NCBI GenBank assembly: GCA_017608775.1
Contig: JAFCFF010000028.1
Location: 1-6,612, forward strand
Source of the DNA: Candidatus Iainarchaeum sp.
GTDB taxonomy: Archaea > Iainarchaeota > Iainarchaeia > Iainarchaeales > JAFCFF01
Length of the DNA: 6,612 nucleotides
Direction of reading: 5' to 3'
In this document: one piece after another, positions 1-5,287 of the stretch
Layout: each line of letters starts with the position of its first letter
Position numbering within the stretch: the first letter of the stretch is position 1
Made by a program: the position numbers and the translations under genes
Notes under the pieces: model-generated
Databases searched by the model: none
What the model was told of the DNA's origin: nothing
What the model saw: the letters and a program-made list of their open reading frames with translations, nothing else

Positions 1-965
1 TTTAGATAAACCATATAAAATCTTGAAAATTTTCTTATCTGATCTGCCATAAACCTAAATGCCATACTTTTTTTCAGGTTTTCATATATCTCTTCTCCAT
101 ACTTTTCTATTAATAGTTTTTTATCATAAACCAAGTTTACAGCAACATTGCTTCCTAGCTGTCCTCTTGTCTCTGCGGAATAGCTTTTTCCAACAACAAA
201 ACTATCTCTTAAAAAAACCGGAAATAATTGTTTATTTGAGTTAAACTGATGAAGTTGATGTCCTACTATTGCCTCCTCTCCTATTAAGTCTGCAGCCCTA
301 AAAACATCTATTTTTCTAATTGAAGTTCCCCCACAATCTATTATCGCTCTTCGAAAACTCCTATATCCTAAAATAACTTCTCCATTATCTTTGCAAAAAC
401 TTTCCCTTTCTGAGAAATCTATGGTTTTCAAATATTCTTCAAAGTTAGGGTATTTTTCTTCTATTTTTGGTTTCATAAAATCATATAATAGTTTTAAAAT
501 TTCAAAACTTATTTTTTTAACTTCTTGTTTTTCTTTTTCTGCTCTTACTGCTTCCCAATCCACATTTGAAATATTTTTATAAATTTGATTTATGTGTTTT
601 TGTAAATTTTTTGATTTCATAGAATTTGAAATTTCCTCTATATCTTTTTTTGAAAACCCCTCCATACCAAGCCTTGTTAAATAATCATACTCGCCTTTAA
701 TTTTCGATTCTAATTCTATCTTAAAATTAGATATTTTTGTTTTTATATCTTTTATTAAAATTTCATCCAACTTTGACTCTGTTTTAAAATTTTCAATTTT
801 TTCTAAAAAATTTGAAAGCTTACTAATTAATTTTTTTGATGGTTCAACAGGAAAAAACAAAGCATTGCCTATTATATCAATTTTTAAATACTCTTTCTTT
901 ATTTTATCATATTCTTGATTAAGTTCTCCAAACCTATCCCAATCAACTTCTTCTAAAATTATCAT
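1..965 (-). CDS. Partial protein of unknown function, possible degenerate metallopeptidase-like domain
   Basis: The reverse strand is open for 321 codons from an ATG at 965 to the window edge, so the C-terminus is missing. The start is well supported: AAGGAGGTA lies just upstream and a TATA-like element about 43 nt upstream. I do not recognise the family with confidence. Residues 1-160 are Lys/Glu/Ile-rich and probably helical, with coiled-coil-like spacing around 45-90 and 140-160. A more conserved-looking part follows (about 195-321): GYRSFRRAIIDCGG (200-213), EEAIVGHQLHQFNS (230-243) and an E265-T-R-G segment. The H236-x-L-x-x-F-N spacing, with a Glu about 29 residues on, recalls the zinc helix of DUF1704/MATCAP-type or DUF885-type metallopeptidases, but the first zinc His is replaced by Glu. 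Any enzymatic role is therefore speculative. Sampled rows are 23-27% G+C, well below the next gene, which may reflect transfer or fast evolution. Confidence 0.8.
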   Translation of the reverse strand, partial: MIILEEVDWDRFGELNQEYDKIKKEYLKIDIIGNALFFPVEPSKKLISKLSNFLEKIENFKTESKLDEILIKDIKTKISNFKIELESKIKGEYDYLTRLGMEGFSKKDIEEISNSMKSKNLQKHINQIYKNISNVDWEAVRAEKEKQEVKKISFEILKLLYDFMKPKIEEKYPNFEEYLKTIDFSERESFCKDNGEVILGYRSFRRAIIDCGGTSIRKIDVFRAADLIGEEAIVGHQLHQFNSNKQLFPVFLRDSFVVGKSYSAETRGQLGSNVAVNLVYDKKLLIEKYGEEIYENLKKSMAFRFMADQIRKFSRFYMVYL

Positions 966-970
966 AGTTT

Positions 971-979
971 TACCTCCTT
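971..979 (-). promoter_or_regulatory. Shine-Dalgarno site for the left-edge gene
   Basis: On the reverse strand the sequence reads AAGGAGGTA, followed 5 nt later by the ATG at 965. This is a near-perfect anti-SD match at normal spacing and fixes the start codon. It is the only strong SD in the window; lonB, rnz and DUF763 have none. Confidence 0.8.
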
Positions 980-1001
980 CTTAAGCTTAAAGAAAAAGTT
1001 G

Positions 1002-1018
1002 TTTTTTATATTTTTAAA
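1002..1018 (-). promoter_or_regulatory. TATA-like promoter of the left-edge gene
   Basis: On the reverse strand this stretch reads TTTAAAAATATAAAAAAC. The TATA core centres near 1008, which would put the transcription start near 982. That gives a leader of about 17 nt, just long enough to hold the SD site. The assignment rests on sequence and spacing only. Confidence 0.5.
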
Positions 1019-1060
1019 GCCATGTTTTTTTGTTTATCTGAAAATATAAATTTAAGAACT

Positions 1061-1077
1061 TTGGTATATAGTACCAA
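1061..1077. repeat. Short inverted repeat between DUF763 and the left-edge gene
   Basis: TTGGTA and TACCAA form a perfect 6-bp stem around a 5-nt loop, 23 nt beyond the DUF763 stop codon. It could be a 3'-end hairpin for the DUF763 transcript or an operator upstream of the next promoter. No long U-tract follows it directly on the reverse strand, so an intrinsic terminator is not well supported. Confidence 0.4.
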
Positions 1078-1100
1078 TAACAACTATTCAGGGGCTAATT

Positions 1101-2168
1101 TTATCCAAAATTCTCAGCTAAAGACCTTAGAGCCTGTTTCTTCTCAAAGTCTTTTAGGTTTGTTTGCCTTACAACATCCTCAAGAAAGGAAATTGTCTTG
1201 TCATAAAGCTTTCTGTTGACTGGAAAAGGAGTTCCGTCCTTGCCTCCGTGAGCAAAGCTGTATTTCACGGGATCTCTCCAGGAAATCTCCTTTCCGTAGA
1301 TAAGGCTTGAGGTTAAGGCCAATGCTCTTACCTTTTTTGGTCCCATTCCCTTTAGGAGAAGAAGTTCCTCGTAGTTGTCAAGCTTTAAGTCGGAAACCTT
1401 TCTTAGGTATTCTATCTCTCTCTTGCTTAGGTCGCATGGTAAAATCCTTTCATGATCCTGCATTTTCAATATCTTGAAATTATCTTCCCTAAAGTCGTTA
1501 AGCAGGTCAATGCTTTCGTTTTGGAGTTCTTTGTTTTCCTTAGATGTAAGGTTTAAGGTGTTTACAACAGAGTCACAGGCGATTCCTGTGTGTGGTTCTG
1601 TAACAAAGTCTTTGTTTTTAAGGTTAGAGCTTAGCCAGTGATATCTCCTTGCCATGCCCTTTGTCGAAACATTGTTCATTCCCTGCTGGACAACGCTCCA
1701 GTCTCCATCCTCTGTAAGGAAAAAAGAGTGATGGTAAAGGCTAAAGCCATCTTGTAGCGCGTTGTTGTCAACCTTGGCAACAAGCTTGGTTGCCTTTAGA
1801 ATTTCCTCCTCTTTTTTTGTGTTTAAGTTAAATTCATTAGCAAGCTTTTCTAACTCCTCAGGAGCCTTTCTGCTTGTGCTTCCCTTTCCACCAGCAACCT
1901 TTATCCCAAGGTTTCTGTCCCTTAAGGCCATTTTTAGGGCTGCACAGGTTGTTGTGGTAACCCCACTACTATGCCAGTCAAACCCAAGAACACAGGAAAA
2001 AGCCTGAAACCAAAACGGATTGCTTATTCTTTCTAAAAATTCTTTTTTACCATAATCATTAACAATAATCTCAGCTATCTCCCCAGAAAGCCTATGCATT
2101 CTTGAGAAAAGCCATCTAGGAGCTCTTCCGTAATGCAAGGGCAGGTCAGCATATCCTTTTTTTATCAT
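1101..2168 (-). CDS. DUF763 domain protein with helix-hairpin-helix motif
   Basis: The 355-residue product matches the DUF763 family (Pfam PF05559, COG1415) from end to end. The typical N-terminal block is present: KKGYADLPLHYGRAPRWLF near residues 3-21, then NPFWFQAFSCVLGFDWHSSG at 50-69. VAGGKGSTSRK (91-101), LTEDGDWSVVQQGMN (151-165), RRYHWLS (174-180), EPHTGI (191-196) and HGGKDGTPFPVNRK (307-320) follow. Residues 266-291, with L-K-G-M-G-P-K-K-V, form a helix-hairpin-helix, a nonspecific DNA-binding element. To my knowledge the family has no assigned biochemical function. DNA binding is an inference from the HhH, and a nuclease or repair role is only a guess. The ATG at 2168 begins exactly at the family N-terminus and has no SD; a weak TATA-like CTTAAGTA lies about 25 nt upstream. 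tRNA-Gly ends 55 nt upstream, so cotranscription is possible. Sampled G+C is about 50%, high for the window. Confidence 0.93.
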   Translation of the reverse strand: MIKKGYADLPLHYGRAPRWLFSRMHRLSGEIAEIIVNDYGKKEFLERISNPFWFQAFSCVLGFDWHSSGVTTTTCAALKMALRDRNLGIKVAGGKGSTSRKAPEELEKLANEFNLNTKKEEEILKATKLVAKVDNNALQDGFSLYHHSFFLTEDGDWSVVQQGMNNVSTKGMARRYHWLSSNLKNKDFVTEPHTGIACDSVVNTLNLTSKENKELQNESIDLLNDFREDNFKILKMQDHERILPCDLSKREIEYLRKVSDLKLDNYEELLLLKGMGPKKVRALALTSSLIYGKEISWRDPVKYSFAHGGKDGTPFPVNRKLYDKTISFLEDVVRQTNLKDFEKKQALRSLAENFG

Positions 2169-2223
2169 AATAAGAGCTTACTAAAACTTACTTAAGCTGT
2201 TTCTGGAGTTTTTTTCCTCTGAA

Positions 2224-2294
2224 TGCATCTGCCGGGAATTGAACCCGGATCTGGAGCTTGGGAAGCTCCTGTGCTACCATTACACCACAGATGC
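2224..2294 (-). tRNA. tRNA-Gly (anticodon CCC)
   Basis: The reverse strand folds into a complete 71-nt cloverleaf. The acceptor stem is GCATCTG/CAGATGC with discriminator A. The 4-bp D stem is GTGT/GCAC and includes a T-G pair. The anticodon stem is GGAGC/GCTCC with loop TTCCCAA, giving anticodon CCC, which reads GGG. The variable loop is 4 nt, and the T arm is CCGGG-TTCAATT-CCCGG. There is no intron. CCA is not encoded: TTC follows the discriminator, so RNase Z cleavage and CCA addition are needed. The first base of the tRNA is also the last base of the methyltransferase TAG stop codon. Confidence 0.97.
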
Positions 2295-3040
2295 TATTTT
2301 AGCTCCTTTTCAATAACCGCGATATACATTGCTTTTTTAGAATCAATAAATTTTCTAACTTTCCATCCTGTCCCTTTAAGAATTTCTTTCATTTCTTTTT
2401 TAGAGACAAGCAAATAATCAAACCAGTTGGTTACAAACTTCTCAAATCTTATTCTCATCCTTATTTGTCCAGGCATTCTCCCTCTTTTTTTATTAAGTTT
2501 GTGATATTCTAGGTGTGCTTTGTTATCTGTTTTGTAAGGATCTAAACTTTCTGCTATTATTGTTCCCTTATCTGATGTAATTTTATGGAATTTCCTTAAC
2601 AATTTCTTAGCTCTTTTTGGGCTTCTAAACAAACCAAAGTTGTTTCCAAGCATGAGAATAGTATCAAAGGAGTCTTCTTTGAAGTTTATGTCCTCAACTG
2701 ACATGACCTTAGCTTTTTTTAGCCCCCTAAGCCTGCAAACTTTTATTGCTAACGGAGAGATGTCAATGCCTAAAACATCAAAGCTTTTTTTTTGAAGATA
2801 CAATGAATGTCTTCCTGCTCCACAACCTATGTCTAAAATCCTGCCTTTGGCATGTTTTATTGCTTTTCTTTCGTATAAGGGCCAGTCTTTATATTCGGAA
2901 AAGTATTCCTCGGGCCCTAAACCTGCACTAAAATAGCCATCATCTCTTTCTATAATTTCATAACCTGCTTTTTTCTTAAAGTAACACCACATCGCTTGTC
3001 CATAACTATCTCTTAAGTTTTTAGTTTTGTTTTTTCCCAT
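2294..3040 (-). CDS. Class I SAM-dependent methyltransferase, substrate unknown
   Basis: The product is 248 residues long with a Rossmann-type methyltransferase core. Motif I is ILDIGCGAGRH (68-78), the glycine-rich SAM-binding loop. GIDIS (91-95) supplies the acidic residue D93 that normally binds the ribose hydroxyls. VEDINFKEDSFDTILMLGN (115-133) covers the motif II/III strands. About 60 residues precede the core, including aromatic-rich GYFSAGLGPEEYFSEYKDWP (35-54), which may close over the active site. The C-terminal part is basic (KLNKKRGR, 181-188). The core alone cannot show whether the substrate is RNA, protein or a small molecule; lying between two tRNA genes is suggestive but not evidence. 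The ATG at 3040 lies about 26 nt from TATAAAAA, consistent with a leaderless message, although a purine-rich GGGGAAGG also precedes it. The TAG stop shares its last base with tRNA-Gly. Confidence 0.88.
   Translation of the reverse strand: MGKNKTKNLRDSYGQAMWCYFKKKAGYEIIERDDGYFSAGLGPEEYFSEYKDWPLYERKAIKHAKGRILDIGCGAGRHSLYLQKKSFDVLGIDISPLAIKVCRLRGLKKAKVMSVEDINFKEDSFDTILMLGNNFGLFRSPKRAKKLLRKFHKITSDKGTIIAESLDPYKTDNKAHLEYHKLNKKRGRMPGQIRMRIRFEKFVTNWFDYLLVSKKEMKEILKGTGWKVRKFIDSKKAMYIAVIEKELK
2321..2327 (-). promoter_or_regulatory. Possible tRNA-Gly promoter inside the methyltransferase gene
   Basis: The reverse strand reads GTATATC, centred about 30 nt upstream of the mature 5' end of tRNA-Gly and within the last codons of the methyltransferase. 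The spacing would suit transcription starting a few bases before the tRNA. Readthrough from the methyltransferase promoter is an equally good explanation. Confidence 0.25.
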
Positions 3041-3060
3041 ACTTTTTCCTTCCCCAAAAC

Positions 3061-3068
3061 TTTTTTAT
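3061..3068 (-). promoter_or_regulatory. TATA-like box for the methyltransferase
   Basis: TATAAAAA on the reverse strand has its TATAAA core centred 25.5 nt from the A of the methyltransferase ATG, the spacing expected of an archaeal leaderless gene. It begins only 5 nt after the discriminator base of tRNA-Pro, so it lies in the tRNA 3' trailer. Confidence 0.5.
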
Positions 3069-3072
3069 AGTA

Positions 3073-3147
3073 TGGGCCTGCCAGGATTCGAACCTGGGTC
3101 TGGTCCTCCCGAAGGACCGATGCTAGACCAAACTACACCACAGGCCC
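3073..3147 (-). tRNA. tRNA-Pro (anticodon CGG)
   Basis: The reverse strand forms a complete 75-nt cloverleaf. The acceptor stem is GGGCCTG/CAGGCCC with discriminator A. The D stem is GTGT/GCAT with an 11-nt loop containing the GG pair. The anticodon stem is GGTCC/GGACC with loop TTCGGGA, giving anticodon CGG, which reads CCG. G37 follows the anticodon, as is usual for tRNA-Pro. The variable loop is AGAC and the T arm is CCAGG-TTCGAAT-CCTGG. There is no intron. CCA is not encoded; TAC follows the discriminator. Confidence 0.97.
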
Positions 3148-3171
3148 TTAGAAATAGAATTTTAGAAAAGT

Positions 3172-3179
3172 CTTTTATT
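3172..3179 (-). promoter_or_regulatory. Possible TATA-like box for tRNA-Pro
   Basis: AATAAAAG on the reverse strand is centred about 28 nt upstream of the mature tRNA-Pro 5' end, consistent with initiation a base or two before the tRNA. It overlaps the stop codon of the small ORF. Cotranscription from lonB is the alternative. Confidence 0.4.
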
Positions 3180-3276
3180 CTTTCCAAAACAGTTTCTTGT
3201 AAACCTCGGTTATTTTTGGGTTTTCCAGTTTACTCCATTCAAACCAAGTATAACCGTTTTTTTGCTTGTTAGACAT
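3175..3276 (-). CDS. Small ORF of 33 codons, tryptophan-rich, function unknown
   Basis: An ATG at 3276 opens 33 codons ending in TAA at 3175-3177, between lonB and tRNA-Pro. The peptide begins MSNKQKNGYTWFEWSKLENP and ends in KKLFWKE. It has three Trp, one Tyr pair of aromatic sites and alternating charged residues, which looks more like real protein than random A+T-rich translation. It is too short to assign to a family, and I recognise none. There is no SD. The ATG lies 33 nt after the lonB stop and in the same reading frame, with no stop in between, so it could be a separate small gene, a remnant of a longer lonB 3' end, or chance. The end of the ORF overlaps the likely tRNA-Pro promoter. 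Confidence 0.45.
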   Translation of the reverse strand: MSNKQKNGYTWFEWSKLENPKITEVYKKLFWKE

Positions 3277-3309
3277 TAAAACACACCAAACAAAAACAAA
3301 CCAAGTTAA

Positions 3310-5235
3310 TTATTTCATTATTGCTTTTAGCTTTCTTAAAAGCTTTTTTTCCCTTTCTCCCTCTTTTAGGGAGTATCTCAACACATCTACAAGATTTTCA
3401 ACAGGAAGAATCTTTATTTTCCTCAGTTCTTTTTTATCGATAACAACATCTCCTAAGTTGCTTTTTGGAATTATCACTTTTTTAAAGCCTCCCTGCATCG
3501 CTGCAAGAATTTTTGAGGTTACCCCGCCAACAGGCAGGACCTCTCCTCTTATTGTCAGGCTTCCTGTCATTGCTAGATTTTGATCTACAGGAATCTCTTC
3601 CAAGGAAGAAATCACAGCGGTTGCTGCGGATATACTTGCAGAATCCCCCTCGATCCCCTCGTAGGTTTGTAGGAACTGAACATGGATGTCAAAGTTGCTT
3701 AAATCTTTCCCTGAAACTTTCTTTATCAGGGCAGATATGTTTGTTATTGCCTCCTTTGCTATTTCGCCTAGCTTACCGGTTGCGATTATTTTTCCCTCTG
3801 CCTTTGACAAGGCTGGAGAGACCTCTGCCTCTATCGGAACAACTAAGCCTGCTAACTCTGTTGTCAGGACAGCCAGGCCATTAACCCTTCCTATTTTGTA
3901 ACCAGTTCTTAGGAAAACCTCATACTCCTTTCTTGTGTCTATGAACTTTGTTGCAAGCTGTTGCTCTAATGTGTGGGCCAGCTTTTTAGCGTCAAGAACT
4001 TCTTGTCTTTCCACCAAGCTCTTTCCTCTCTCAATGGCAAGGTCTCCAGCAGCTCTTACAAGACCTCCCAAATCCCTTAGTTTTAGCGTAAACTTTCCCT
4101 TTTTGTTGGCTCTTCTCTTTGCCTCAAGCAAGACTTCTCTTGCTGCCTCATAGCTAAAGTGTGGAATCTTTTTGTCTTTTTCAACTTCTTGGGCTATAAA
4201 CTGATATATCTTTGCCTCGTTTTCAGGAGTTATGGGCATGTCGTTTTCTAGGTAAACCTCGTAGCCATATCCCCTTATCCTTGAACGTATCGCTGGATGC
4301 ACCTTTTGGATATCCTGGTATACCCCTGCAGCAACAAGCACAAAGTCGCATGGAACTGTGTCTGTCCTTACCATTGCTCCTGAGGAGAGCTCGCTCTGGC
4401 CGGTTATAGAGTATTTTTTCTCCTGCATCGCTGTCAAGAGCTCTTGCTGGGTTTGTAACTTTAGTGAAGAAAGTTCGTCTATAAACAAAACTCCCTTGTT
4501 TGCCTTGTGGATCATTCCCGGCTCTACTCTTAGGTGTGGAGGAGTGCCTAGCCCCCCGCTCTGAAAAGGATCGTGCCTAACATCACCAAGTAAAGAACCA
4601 GCCCTTGCCCCGGTTGCCTCTACAAACGGAGCTGTTTTCTTTCCTGAGTTGTCAACCAAAAGCTTTGAGGAGGTAATTTCCTGTCTTTGTTTTAGCTGAA
4701 AGCTCAGGGCAGTTGCGATCAGTATAAAACCACCCAGGATAAGCAAGGCACCATAAACTATCTCACTGTACCATCCCATCCTGTAAAAGATAAATGTCAG
4801 TATAAAGTAAACAAACGGAAAAACAAAAGAAAATGTTTTCATGCCCTGGGCTGCCTGTATCTCCCTAATTTTTTCTTCCTCTATTATTTTCTTGCCCTCT
4901 CCTGCCTTTACGACAGAGACCTTTGGGTTGTTTGGGTCTTTTCGGTTTGGAATTATAAGAATGTCTTCTAGCTGGCTTACCGGAAGAATTTCAGCCATTG
5001 CCTGAGCCAGCATGCTTTTTCCTGTTCCTGGCTCCCCAACAAGCAAGACATGTCTTTTTTGCCTTGCTGCCTTTTTTATGATGTCTGCGGCCTTTTCCTG
5101 TCCGATAACCTGGTTTATGAGCTTTTTTGGAACTCTTATCTCTGCTGTTGTCTTAAACCTAATTCCCTGACTTTCTAGTTTCGCTTTTTCTCTCTTTTTT
5201 GTTCTCCTCACTATTTTTTTTCTCTTAGCAGGCAT
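3310..5235 (-). CDS. lonB: Archaeal LonB-type ATP-dependent membrane protease
   Basis: The product is an energy-dependent serine protease anchored in the cytoplasmic membrane with its domains facing the cytosol; it degrades misfolded and regulatory proteins. With the ATG at 5235 it has 641 residues, a usual LonB length. In order: a Lys/Arg-rich tail (1-24); the conserved AAA+ lead-in VPKKLINQVIGQEKA (35-49); Walker A GEPGTGKS (67-74); two hydrophobic segments at about 136-151 and 157-178, the membrane pair inserted between Walker A and B that defines archaeal LonB; Walker B GVLFIDEL (248-255); and the RSRIRGYGYEVYL segment (317-329). The C-terminal protease domain has S532 in EGDSAS and K575 in GGVTSK, the Ser-Lys dyad, so it looks intact. 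The open frame continues upstream to an ATG at 5376, but that extension runs through rnz and is unlike the family, so I reject it. A TTATAA box lies 26.5 nt from the chosen ATG, and there is no SD. Confidence 0.97.
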   Translation of the reverse strand: MPAKRKKIVRRTKKREKAKLESQGIRFKTTAEIRVPKKLINQVIGQEKAADIIKKAARQKRHVLLVGEPGTGKSMLAQAMAEILPVSQLEDILIIPNRKDPNNPKVSVVKAGEGKKIIEEEKIREIQAAQGMKTFSFVFPFVYFILTFIFYRMGWYSEIVYGALLILGGFILIATALSFQLKQRQEITSSKLLVDNSGKKTAPFVEATGARAGSLLGDVRHDPFQSGGLGTPPHLRVEPGMIHKANKGVLFIDELSSLKLQTQQELLTAMQEKKYSITGQSELSSGAMVRTDTVPCDFVLVAAGVYQDIQKVHPAIRSRIRGYGYEVYLENDMPITPENEAKIYQFIAQEVEKDKKIPHFSYEAAREVLLEAKRRANKKGKFTLKLRDLGGLVRAAGDLAIERGKSLVERQEVLDAKKLAHTLEQQLATKFIDTRKEYEVFLRTGYKIGRVNGLAVLTTELAGLVVPIEAEVSPALSKAEGKIIATGKLGEIAKEAITNISALIKKVSGKDLSNFDIHVQFLQTYEGIEGDSASISAATAVISSLEEIPVDQNLAMTGSLTIRGEVLPVGGVTSKILAAMQGGFKKVIIPKSNLGDVVIDKKELRKIKILPVENLVDVLRYSLKEGEREKKLLRKLKAIMK

Positions 5236-5256
5236 AAAAACATAATCATATGAAAA

Positions 5257-5272
5257 GGTTATAAATAATTTC
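5257..5272. promoter_or_regulatory. Shared divergent TATA element for lonB and rnz
   Basis: The 52-bp spacer between the lonB and rnz start codons contains GGTTATAAATAATTTC. Its TTATAA palindrome (5259-5264) is centred 26.5 nt from the A of the lonB ATG and 26.5 nt from the A of the rnz ATG. This is the usual TATA-to-start distance in archaea, so both mRNAs are predicted leaderless. Neither gene has an SD. Direction could be set by flanking BRE-like purines: GAAAAGG on the rnz side and GGGAAAT on the lonB side. Confidence 0.6.
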
Positions 5273-5287
5273 CCACAAGAAAGCATT

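Noticed and set aside
59..582. Plus-strand ORFs in the left 600 bp
   Set aside because: They are opposite a continuous 321-codon frame with strong SD and promoter, and are Phe/Leu/Ser-rich as expected for the complement of an A+T-rich gene.
2169..2223. C/D-box sRNA between tRNA-Gly and DUF763
   Set aside because: I looked for paired RUGAUGA and CUGA boxes and found none; the stretch is just a 55-nt spacer with a weak TATA-like site.
2223..2417. Plus-strand ORF across tRNA-Gly
   Set aside because: It is antisense to a perfect tRNA cloverleaf and to the methyltransferase 3' end; the protein-like text comes from the tRNA complement.
3027..3272. Plus-strand ORF across tRNA-Pro
   Set aside because: It is antisense to the tRNA and to the start of the methyltransferase; its GFEPGS-type motif is the known artefact of translating the T arm complement.
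3513..3884. Plus-strand ORF of 123 codons inside lonB
   Set aside because: Leu/Pro/Arg-rich translation of the strand opposite the LonB protease domain, with no start signal; a shadow of the real gene.
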